A stretch of DNA of 64,000 nucleotides. Origin: Micromussa lordhowensis (lineage: Eukaryota > Cnidaria > Anthozoa > Scleractinia > Lobophylliidae). Within the stretch, counting starts at the first letter, position 1; each line of letters begins with the position of its first letter. Under the pieces are notes generated by a model. It had not been told where the DNA came from, made no database searches, and was given only the letters and a program-made list of their open reading frames with translations. Below, in pieces: positions 12,801 through 21,800 of this stretch. The translations under genes were made by a program, and so were the position numbers. The stretch spans positions 24,873,493 through 24,937,492 of the forward strand of contig OZ026606.1 in the NCBI GenBank assembly GCA_964020085.1. Reading direction: 5' to 3'.

Positions 12801-15775
12801 ACCAGAAGAAACAGAAGCCATCCCTGGGATGAATGTTCAAGTACACGACATCCACCCTCAATTCAGTAACAGCATTTTGCAGAGAATTAGAGAACAAACC
12901 GTGTCAGACCCAGAGCTCAATGCACTGAAGGAAATGATCCACTCTGGTTGGCCGTCGACCATCCAGCAAGTCCCAGTGCCCTTAAAACCTTATTGGCCTT
13001 TTCGCGATGAACTCGCTGTAGAAGATGGGATAGTCGTGAAGAGTCACCGCATCATTATCCCCACTATGCTACAGAAGGAAATCTTGACAAAGCTCCATGC
13101 AGCACATCAAGGAATTGAGAAGACAAAGCTCAGAGCTAGGACCGCCGTATACTGGAGAGGGCTAAACAAAGACATCGATGAAATAACCAAGACATGTAGC
13201 ACTTGCCAGAAGCTGCACCCAAGCCAGCAAAAAGAGCCCCTGATCCTCACAGAGGTGCCACCAAGGGCATGGCACACTATTGGTACAGACCTCTTTACCT
13301 TAGAGGGTTCAGAGTATCTAGTAGTTGCTGATTATTACTCGAAGTATCCATTTGTTAGGCAAATACCAAGGGGACAAGTCAACAGCCACACAGTAACCAA
13401 AATGCTGCGACAGATTTTCAGCGAGCAGGGCATTCCCAAGGTAGTAAGATCCGATAACGGGCCCCACTACAGTGGTCAAGTATTCCAAGATTTTGCAAGA
13501 GAACTGGGTTTCCAGCATGTGACAAGCTCCCCACACTACCCACGTAGCAATGGTTTTATTGAAAGCCAGGTGAAATCAGTTAAAGCTGCTCTTCGCAAAG
13601 CGAAAACCACTCACAGCGACCCTGACATGGCCCTCCTGTGCCTTAGAACCACACCCATTGATCACAAACTGCCATCGCCTGCTGAACTACTTCTTGGTCG
13701 AGCAATCCAGGACAACCTCCCGAGGAAAATCCCTAGAGATGCCTTAAACGAAGTAGTCACCCCCAGACTAGAGGAGAGACAGGAGCTGCAAAAGTTCTAC
13801 CATGACAGGTCCGCAAGGCAACTTCCTGCACTAAAACCAGGACAAAGAGTAAGCATCCAGGATCAAACGACACTGAAATGGAAACCAGCCGAAGTGAGAG
13901 AAAAGCTTGCGGGAGTCCCCCGATCATATGCTGTGTCAACCCCGACTGGAAGAGAGCTGAGGCGCACCAGAACCCATATACGTCCTGCCCCCCAGAGCAA
14001 CATAGAAGTCAAACCAGATACAGATGAGCAAGCTGTGGTACAAGATGCCCCCTTTGAGAATCAAGCTGCCGCATTCCCAGGCAGTTATGTAACTCGGAGT
14101 GGCAGGATTAGCAAACCCCCCGAAAAGCTGGACATATGACCTGCTCTTTGTTGAACAATGTTGATCTATTAACAAAGGAACTTTTGTTGTTGACTTATAG
14201 TTATGTTCCTTTGTACTAGTTAGTTGCTGTTTGTTTGCTGCTATAACTCACCTCATCAGGAGGAGAGGGATGTGATGATATGTAGTTCAAATGCACTTCC
14301 GGTGACGTAAGCACCATGTGAACCGTCGTGCTTCGCGCTCTTTGGCATGTAGTTCCCGCCATGTTGTGGACTGGATATTAAAAGTCAAATAGTTCTGATC
14401 TTTCGCCTCCTATATAGCTTGCGGCTATTACACCAACAAGTTCACATACCTCGGAAGTGTGCTTTGCCAAGATGGAGGTACTAGTGCAGATATACAAAGC
14501 AGACTGAACAAAGCAAGAAATGCATTTATGAGCTTAAGATCAGTATGGAGGTCAGCAAGCTACAGCACAAAGACGAAGCTTAGAATCTATCAGAGCTGCG
14601 TACTGTCCACTCTCCTTTACGGCTCGGAATGCTGGCGAATGCTAGAACAGGATCTCCAAAGACTAGCATCCTTCCACACTACTAGCCTCAGGAAGATTCT
14701 GAGAATCTTCTGGCCCCAGAAAATATCAAACGATCAGCTATTGAGGCAAACCAAGCAGGAGGATATCCGTACACTTATCACCAGGAGAAGATGGAGATGG
14801 ACCGGACATGTGATGCGGAAGGCCAATAACAACATAGCCAGAACCGCAGTACACTGGACACCCGAAGGCAAACGAAGCAGAGGACGCCCAAAAACAACTT
14901 GGCGCAGGACTGTAGGGAAGGAACTGAGGAAGCTCAATTACAGCTGGAGCACCATTGAAAAACTGGCTAAACACAGGCAGGGCTGGAAGGATTTTGTTGC
15001 CGCCCTATGTGCCACACAGGCATGATGGGCAGTGAGTGAGAGTGAGAGGTGGAGAGGGGCAAGTGAATTCTGGGGCCTTTCAGTCTCTCATTTTTTTAAT
15101 TTCAGATAACTAATTAGGCTTATCTCATTTCCTTTATGTATGAGTTCCCTCAAAGGGATGTAAAAGGGTCTTGCTGAACAACACCGCATGCACGAGGATG
15201 GAGGGATCTTTAATGATTTGATTGATGTTCTAATTAAGGGTAAGCTTACAACAACAAAAAAAGAACACAAAATAAAATATAAGTGGGAAGAAGAGCAATT
15301 GTAGAATATCAATTGTCATTCAATGAGGGTCAATAAGCTAAGATGCAAAGCTTGAGATCCGGGTTAGATTTAGTCTTTATTCCATATGAATACAGTTTCT
15401 TTTATGTGATTCTTCCTAAACAAATTTAAACATAGCGAAACGGTTAAAAAAAACAGCATACATAATTATAATATAGGGCCATGCGTAAATTTGTACGATT
15501 TGTATTTGCTTTGTACCATGTAAGTTGAAATCAGCGTGTTTCGCAAGGGCACATATTTTCTAGTCAGTTCATTCTCACCTCAGTGGCTTTTTAGACAAGG
15601 GACAGACTAGGATCTCCAACAGCTTTTGGTTAACCGGAGTATATTTACCATTCCTCAAATTCTTGCCAGTGCTGAAACATCTACAAGATGAAGTCTGAAT
15701 CCAAGGAACGTGTAACGTCTTTGAAATATTTTCCAACACGAATCTCCCAGATCTCCAAAGAGAACCTCCCGCCAT
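3849..15775 (-). CDS. PYURF: PREY, mitochondrial Trm112-like protein (two exons)
   Basis: Exons: 15775-15579 and 4002-3849, joined in frame (CTG AG + G TAC) to give 116 residues, the usual PREY length. Residues 1 to about 45 are basic, lack acidic runs and contain R-C-F-S-T-G, as expected of a mitochondrial targeting peptide. Residues about 51-102 form the Trm112-like domain: L-L-E-I-L-V-C-P-L-S-K-K-P-L-R, then the D-E-I-G-V-A-Y and N-G-I-P-N-L-I-P motifs. In mammals PREY protects SAM-dependent methyltransferases of coenzyme Q and complex I biogenesis (COQ5, NDUFAF5). The start is the ATG at 15775; an in-frame TGA lies upstream. The intron is 11.6 kb and filled with transposons, and the exon 2 acceptor lies only about 50 bp from one of them. 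The gene is head-to-head with PRMT5. In mammals the PREY transcript also encodes PIGY; that is not seen here. Confidence 0.9.
4593..4755. repeat. Foldback hairpin, arms about 75 bp
   Basis: The outer arms (AACAATAGAG ... CTCTATTGTT) and inner arms are near-complementary. The innermost 22 bp on each side of an 11-bp loop (about 4651-4702) are perfectly complementary. It resembles a small foldback element nested in the larger one. Confidence 0.8.
4928..6112. repeat. Inner inverted-repeat pair of the 2.3 kb element
   Basis: The left arm (4928-5045, rich in TTTGAACCAGT-type words) and right arm (6019-6112) are inverted copies sharing blocks such as CAATTTGTTTCTGAACCAG. The 970 bp between the arms is AT-rich, with no coding potential and a tRNA-like segment. 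Confidence 0.7.
5221..5300 (-). repeat. tRNA-like sequence (pseudo-tRNA or SINE head)
   Basis: The minus strand carries a perfect B-box (GGTTCAAATCC) preceded by a degenerate A-box-like GGTCAAGTGGTAA. The acceptor and anticodon stems do not pair convincingly, so it is not called a working tRNA. It lies inside the 2.3 kb inverted-repeat element. Confidence 0.45.
6321..7394. other. PREY intron, no gene seen
   Basis: AT-rich intron sequence between the inverted-repeat element and the LINE. It contains the foldback at 6791-6911 and nothing coding that I recognise. Confidence 0.5.
6791..6911. repeat. AT-rich foldback, arms about 50 bp
   Basis: The left arm starts TTAAAATATAAA and the right arm ends TTTATATTTTAA. 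Between them, ATTTCCTGT pairs with ACAGGAAAT and TAAAAAAATCT with AGATTTTTTAA, with a few mismatches. It looks like a MITE or MITE remnant without coding content. Confidence 0.65.
9282..9659 (+). repeat. 189-bp in-frame tandem duplication within LINE RT
   Basis: Copy 1 is 9282-9470 and copy 2 is 9471-9659. By eye they differ at one base, CGC (Arg) in copy 1 versus TGC (Cys) in copy 2. The unit is 63 codons, so the frame is kept. It covers the RT segment with V-R-Q-G-C (motif B). The junctions share a 2-bp GA. Confidence 0.95.
9886..9890. other. 5-bp target site duplication (CCAAC) of gypsy, left copy
   Basis: CCAAC immediately precedes the left LTR; the second copy follows the right LTR at 14433-14437. 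Removing the element and one copy restores the LINE reading frame, which confirms the insertion boundaries. Confidence 0.9.
9891..10052 (+). repeat. Left LTR of gypsy element (162 bp)
   Basis: Begins TGTGATGATATG and ends GGCTATTACA. It is identical to 14271-14432. A TATTAAAAG word at about 9996 may serve as the promoter core; this is inference. Confidence 0.95.
10053..10070 (+). other. Primer-binding site of gypsy element
   Basis: TGGTGTCAGAAGTAAACC starts directly after the left LTR. The leading TGG matches the complement of a tRNA CCA end. The priming tRNA is not identified. Confidence 0.75.
10086..11651 (+). pseudogene. gypsy gag-protease, running into the RT N-terminus
   Basis: A 521-codon ORF starting at an ATG 33 bp after the LTR. 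Residues 1-180 form a retrotransposon gag/capsid region. Two Cys-His knuckles follow (about residues 227-268): the first is C-x2-C-x3-H-x5-C, the second the canonical C-x2-C-x4-H-x4-C. The aspartic protease has L-D-T-G-A at about residue 330. The last 40 residues are the start of reverse transcriptase, where a TGA at 11649 ends the frame. The domain continues in another frame, so this is a frameshifted copy rather than a normal gag stop. Confidence 0.85.
11641..14139 (+). pseudogene. gypsy pol (RT, RNase H, integrase) broken by a stop
   Basis: Pol resumes in the +1 frame near 11641 and runs to 14137-14139, apart from a TGA at 12085-12087. The context suggests an Arg codon CGA changed to TGA, the kind of change CpG deamination makes. 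RT palm motif I-A-D-D lies at about 12016-12027. RNase H starts near 12460 (Q-V-D-A-S) and has T-D-H-K-P. Integrase has the H-H-C-C zinc motif (about 13093-13210), then catalytic Asp in G-T-D-L-F and R-S-D-N-G-P and Glu in G-F-I-E-S. Catalytic residues look intact, so the two breaks are the only obvious defects. Confidence 0.85.
14258..14270 (+). other. Polypurine tract of gypsy element
   Basis: AGGAGGAGAGGGA lies directly before the right LTR, where plus-strand synthesis is primed in LTR elements. Confidence 0.8.
14271..14432 (+). repeat. Right LTR of gypsy element (162 bp)
   Basis: No difference from the left LTR (9891-10052) was found in a base-by-base reading. CCAAC follows at 14433-14437. 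Confidence 0.95.
14438..15025 (+). pseudogene. LINE ORF, C-terminal part after the gypsy insertion
   Basis: The LINE frame resumes right after the target duplication and runs 195 codons to TGA at 15023. It carries the RT C-terminal region typical of RTE-like elements: Y-L-G-S-V-L, T-L-L-Y-G-S-E-C-W, R-R-R-W-R-W-T-G-H-V-M-R, and G-R-P-K-T-T-W-R. Without the LTR insertion this would be continuous with 7395-9890. Confidence 0.9.
15056..15578. other. PREY intron remainder, no gene seen
   Basis: AT-rich intron sequence between the LINE tail and PREY exon 1. I see no exon or repeat that I can name. Confidence 0.5.
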
Positions 15776-15844
15776 TTTAGATTGCTTGGTAGCCACTCGA
15801 CATCAGACAAGCTTGGCTGCATAGTCGAAGGAGCGAGTTTCAAA
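15776..15844. promoter_or_regulatory. Bidirectional PREY/PRMT5 promoter core
   Basis: Only 69 bp separate the PREY ATG (minus) from the PRMT5 ATG (plus). No TATA box is visible. Each start codon lies in AAAATGGCGG, which matches the AAnATGGCGG core that YY1 binds at many animal translation starts, once on each strand. Transcripts of both genes must start here or within the partner's first exon. Confidence 0.7.
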
Positions 15845-18800
15845 ATGGCGGACCAACGTGTCTCGTGCGGTCGAGATTTTTTTTGTGTTCCTGACCTTGC
15901 TGGGGCCTTGAAGAATGCTACGAACGGAGGGTATGGCTAAAATAATACAAATTCATCTCATAGGGCATTAGTTTGAGAATTAAAGGTATAAAAAGCAGTT
16001 GGTTTAACCAGGTTTTGGAACACCAGAGGTACACATTTCATGCATGTTTGATGGTCATCGTCCCGAAATTCTCCTTTGTAGTCCTGTGTAGGCATGCCGT
16101 TTCAAAGTAGTCGCAGGCGTATGGAATGAAGTCGAGTGTTATTCCTAATTAGCGTTATTCCTAATTAGCCTTACTTTTCAATTTTCAGGTTCGATTTCAT
16201 CTGTGCTCCCATCTGTCATCCAAGATACCGCAGAGAATTTTTAGACCCTGTTCCAAATCGAACGGGGGCTTTCACTCGATCAGATCTGGTACTACCTAGT
16301 CAAGGTAACAAAGCCACACCGAGGAAACTTGTATGCTTTAATCTGCTTTAATACTGTCCTTCACACACAAATGGCCGTGTGTCATAAACTCAAAAAGAAA
16401 ATAGAATCAGAGACTCTCAAAAATTGTAGGCAGCCCTTCAGCATTCATACATGTATATTTCACGGCAGGGAGATCCTTCCAATCAGAGTCCCATGCGTTA
16501 ACTACAAAGCTACTGTTATTATGCCAGTGTACTGGTGCAGTGCAGGTTCATTGTAATAATCATTTGAATGCAAGAGGTTAGAATCTAAAGGTTTATATTA
16601 TGAAATTTCTTTCAGATTGGAATAGTCTGATTGTTGGTAAAACCTCCCCGTGGCTGAACTTAGATTCACCAAATGAGACTGTGAGAAAAAATTCTGAGAA
16701 AGTAGGTCACTGTCTTGTGTTTTGGGAGCTTGCCTTATTTGATTTCTCCCTTCAGTTGGTTCAGTTATATCAAACATGTCTTATGGCAAGTCTTCCAAAT
16801 ATATAGTATCATTATTCTTTCAACTCACTCAACCTAGTTAGCAGTTATTTGCACTTCTGTTATTTCTTGTAACTTAGTTTCTAGTTTTTCCTTCCTTTTT
16901 TTTTGTATTTCATAATTTTGGCCGCAAAATGAACTTATTATGTGAGTGATCATGGGACATTAGGTTAAGGACAAACTTGAACATTAAGGCGGGGGTAAAC
17001 ATGAATAGGTGTGAAATTTGAAGTGATATAAAAAAGGAAATTCTTAGGATTAAGATGGGTTGGAAACACTACCAGACAGTTGACCCCCGCAAAAGAGAGC
17101 CCCTGGTTGCTAGGGGACTGTTTGGTATCTGTCTACTAATTCTTCACTTCAAATTTCAATTTTCCAAAGCCATCAAATCTTCAACATTTCATATTTTCCT
17201 CAATTTAACCTATCCTTTGAGAAAAAATATCTCTTTCCCGAAATGCCCAAAAATCACCCAAAAATTTACACAAAACCACCAAACAGTGGTTAATGAGATA
17301 AGCAGAGAGATTTAGTGTTGCTTGAAACGTGACTGAGATATTGGCAGAAAGGCTGTGTTAAGCAACCTCAAAACAGCCTTCACGTTTACCCCCGCCTTAA
17401 GTCAAGGTGAAAACGCACAATTGCACATGTAGTAATCAGAATTCTGATTTCTTTGTCAGTGCAACATTAAAACTGCAGTCTTGAATCTCCAGTGTGTTTC
17501 TTCAGCGAAGTAACATCTTGTCACGAAGATGCGAACCAGGCACATAAGGTCTCAAATCATTTCGCTTAAAGGGGCTAGGTCATCCTTTGCAAAATATTTC
17601 GGCTCAAAATCTGTAGAAGAACTGAAAAGGAAACACAAAAAAAAAAGAAACAAAAAGGGGTATGGATGTGCAAAATTGGAGAAGATTCAAACAGACTACA
17701 GAGGGGTAAACTGGAAATACCTAACATTTTTCAACTTTATCTCAATTTGAATAGGTGCCATTTGTCCTGTTTGTTTTGCGGTTGCAAATTTGTTGCTCTT
17801 CCAAAAAGGAGTTTAGAGCTCCTGGATAACAAAAATAAACTGACTTACCTAAACTACTGTGACCTAGCTAGCAGCCTCTATAATGATCATTACTGATTAA
17901 AACCTCTCTGCTTTTTGTAGGCCTTGTATCAGGAACTGTGTTATTCTGTTCACTTGAGCCTTCCAGCTGTTCTTGTTCCATTAAAAAGCTTCAACTGTGC
18001 CAACCTTGCTCATCACATCAATGCAAGTATAACTGACACACATGTGCAACAGGTCAGAAATGAAATGACAAATTTTATGCATATTAGCAGCTTGCTAAAA
18101 ATTAAATGTGAGGTTTTCTTGGAATTGGAAGCGGCAAATTTAATGGGAAGTGATTTCATTGTTAACTGTCTAATGAAAAAAATTATAAATTATAATCATG
18201 ATAAAATGTTGTGGATAGCATCAGTTTCCTTGACGTTCAAAGGCACTTACACACAAAGAAATGCAATAATTTTGAAATGATAATCATGGGTTATCAGATT
18301 GAAATAAAATGATTTAAAATGGTAATCCTCATAGTTTTATTGTCACATTCTAACCACAGGACAGTGGTTTTGGCCCTAGTAGAGATAGAGAATTTGTATC
18401 ATACATGTAATGATAGTATTGTTGTTTGTAAGGCATCCAGTACACAATGTGTCTGTGATTTTATAGGTGTGGGTACATGTGCCTATGAAGAGTCCAGAAG
18501 ATGAATGTGACAAACACTTGTTTGAAGATGAGGTATAGCTGTACAGAACAATCCCTATAATGCTATATTGTAAATAAATATTGATTATTAAAGTTTTGTG
18601 TATTTTGTCTTTGTAGTACACTCACTGTGTGCCTTAATTGCTTCCTTGTAATGTTTCCTCCAATTTTAAAACTTACCACTGTGAGAGTCCTGCTGACATT
18701 TTCACTCAAAGTAATTTTAGTAACAAAGTGCTCATCATTCAAAAATACCTTTTTAGAATTTTGATTTTTGTAATTTGATATGATTAATTAGTAATTATTG

Positions 18801-21800
18801 TAAAAATATTTGAGCCACTGTGTGCACTCTCATTGGTTGATAGGTGTGTTAAGATGAGAGTATGTAAACACGGTTGTGACGTTTTAGATTTGTGTGTATT
18901 TTTGAGAATTGTTTTATAAAAGCAATAGAGCACTCAGAGGGTTGGGAGAATTCTCGTTATCCAAACCCTCGACTACCCATCGGGTTTGCATAACTGTCTC
19001 GAATTCTCCCAACCCTCCTTGTGTTTAGATGAGGCTATATAAACATGGAAAAAGTGCTCTATTGCTTAATTGGTCCTCACGTTGTACAATTCAGGGGTTA
19101 ATCATAGGTAATTTCAAATCAGCCTCCTGCTGCTTACTCAGCTAATTTTGAGTTTACTGAATACTATTACTTATTACTAGTAGTACTGACTTAATTTGAG
19201 TTGACTAAGTATGATTGTGACATTTACAGGAAGAAGTTGTTGAGAACAACATATTGGAGAGAGATCCATGGCAATGGTATATGTTTTTATTCTGGTTACA
19301 GGAGATATGGCAAACAAACTGATGATTTTTTTTGTTACTAACAGTACTGCAACTATCCCATGTATTAGCATGTTAACATTCTCTCAAATCTCCAGTTAAA
19401 TAATATTTTTCTGATGGCATCTTGTTGAATCTTCAAAATTAATATTTTGATACATGTACATGTTCTGACTTTGTATTTTGTAAAAATTAAATAAATTCAG
19501 TATTTGTACTCATTTTGGGAAATTTTTCAAACTTATGGAAAGCTTCCAAAGATTCTGATCATGCATCTGTACTGTAGTAACTAACTGAGATATGTGCAGA
19601 TGTTTAAAATTAATTCTTTGTCTCTGTAGGTGGAATGTGTTTAGAACTATCTGTGGAAACAGTAGAAAGATTGGCTTGGGTAAGTGCATGAGTAGAGAAG
19701 TCTTTCTTGGAAATGAAGCAGAATAATTAAATGCAGTTGTAATGATGATGACATGTTTTGATCTTGAATTATTTGTAGCACTAGAGATTTCTACTGAGTT
19801 GCCTTCTGAGGAAGAGTTGGAAAGATGGTGTGGAGAACCAGTAAAAGCAGCAATACTGTCCACAAGTTTATTTCTTACAAACAAGAAAGGTGTGGTTCAT
19901 CGCAGGGAATAAAAGTTCTATATCAATCATGTCTTGTGTTTTATGGTGGCCATTTTGAATTTTCAGCAGTTAGCCAGTGGAAGGCCTGTAACCAAAGATT
20001 TATGGGGTCTGGGACAGCCAAGAAAAATCACAAATTCTCGAAATATGAAATTGTCTACCAAGAACAATAAAGTGCCATTTCCTTTCTCCAAGTGATTTTC
20101 TTAAATTCTGTTCTAAACCTCACACCAGTTGACAGTGCAATATTAAAATTCGAAATGTCCACCACAACTCGTTGTGATTCATTAGAGTTTTTCACAAATA
20201 TTGAATAAGTCAGCTTGTCTGGTATCCATGTCCAGCTGGATGAAGAGGTACACACGATAAATTATGTTGTCAGCAGTAAAGAGCCAATAATTTCATCTTT
20301 ATTTTTTAGGTTATCCAGTTTTGCCAAGGGCTCACCAGGCACTTGTTAGGAAACTATTCAGGGTGAGAACTTAATTTTGTCACAAAATTAGTAAATTTAA
20401 CTTGGTATTATTTTACATACAGTGAAAGAATTTTGTTATTGTCTGACTTAATAATTTTTTCTTTTTTTGCAGCTGAATACTCAGTTGATCTTGACGGGTG
20501 TCAATAAGCATAAAGACAAGGTATGATTATTATTAATAATATTACAATATAGGTGATTTGTTTTTATATGGGGTCTCAAACTCTTCAATAAGTTGTCCTT
20601 TTGGCTTTATTTGATTACTTTAATTACTATTTTGTTATTACCGGTAGTAGAATTCTACTGGTATACTAATGCAAATGCTGCAATCTGATTGGCTGAGCTA
20701 CTCGTATACTATCAGCCATTAGAGTGCAGTGGCCGGAGGTTGTCTACAAAATGGCGACGTTTTTTTTTCATTTAAGCAAAGTTTTAGAAGAACACTTCGA
20801 TGCAATTGGATAAATAAATTCCGTAGAATACTAAAAGTAAAACGTTAATTGCTTCTTGACTTTAAAAACGTGACATTATTGAAAAAAAAATGGCGTGTGC
20901 ACACAACTTCAATTTCAAATGACAATTCAATCCAAGCGATCTTTCTAAGGCACAAAGTTTAATAACACGTTGAGAAATAACTGGAAACCGTTATTTCAAG
21001 TAAATTTCAGTTAGAATCACTATCACCTCATACAAATCGAGAGCGAATAATCTAATTGTTAATTAGTGATTTATTGCCAATAAATTGTACTAAATTAATA
21101 AATTATATCATGTCATTTGATGTTGACTGGATTCTGCCTGGAATACGTAAAAACTAAATGTGTCATTAACAAGATCATTATCATAATTTATCGGTATATT
21201 TAATTCTTATTTTCTCCTCCGCAGGGACTGGGATTTTATTACCAATATCTTGCTCATCTTTATCAGGTGCATGTTTTGTTTAATTAAAAAATATTAACCC
21301 TGAGGATGACTTTATTTATAGTATTTTTCTCACAACTAATCACACTTTGCATCTTGTGATCACTGCCAGATGTTTTTGTTTCATCACTTTCTTCCTGCAA
21401 CATAGAATAACAATTTCAATTCTTTGAATGAGAAAGTCATTACAGTTGGGAAGCTGAGTGGCATTACATTACGAGTGACATTACATTACTTAGTTTCAGA
21501 AGCTCGGACAGCAACTGACAGAAATTTCCAGTTACTCCTTATTGCGTACACCTTGTACTTCAGTAGAAAACTCTGAAGATAACTTCAATGTGCCCTTAAG
21601 ATTCTAAAATACAACTTACAGTTACTGTTTCAAAAATAAATACGCTATTGTCATAGCAAAACTTACGTCATGAAGATACTAAAATACACTGGGGACTAAC
21701 CTCCCTTCTGAAGTGAAAACCAGTGGGTGACCGTGGGTGACCAACCCTTACACAGTGTCTTGTAGTTATATAACATTTGAAATAAGAAGTGTTTCGTCAA

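Larger units (their letters stand above)
9891..14432 (+). mobile_element. Ty3/gypsy LTR retrotransposon, 4.54 kb, nested in the LINE
   Basis: Two 162-bp LTRs with TG...CA ends flank gag, protease, reverse transcriptase, RNase H and integrase in the Ty3/gypsy order. A primer-binding site follows the left LTR and a purine tract precedes the right LTR. CCAAC target duplications flank it. The LTRs are identical base for base by eye, which indicates a recent insertion, yet the coding region has a frame break near 11641 and an in-frame TGA at 12085. There is no envelope-like ORF. The LTRs are unusually short for a gypsy element. Confidence 0.95.
7395..15048 (+). mobile_element. APE-type LINE (RTE-like), 5'-truncated, split by a gypsy insertion
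   Basis: A single long ORF encodes an apurinic-type endonuclease followed by reverse transcriptase and a C-terminal tail, as in RTE/BovB-like elements; the clade call is from memory of related proteins. It begins abruptly in the endonuclease N-terminus (about 7395), so it is 5'-truncated. The body is interrupted at 9891-14432 by an LTR element; the reading frame resumes exactly after the insertion. It ends in a GTGAGTGAGAGTGAGAG-type simple tail (about 15031-15048). GGTGGAG occurs at 7393-7399 and 15049-15055 and is a candidate 7-bp target duplication. It lies in the PREY intron, antisense to that gene. Confidence 0.9.

Noticed and set aside
17055..17315. Paralogous small ORFs at 17055-17315 and 43950-44210
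   Set aside because: The similarity covers the whole non-coding MITE, including its ends; the open frame is incidental.
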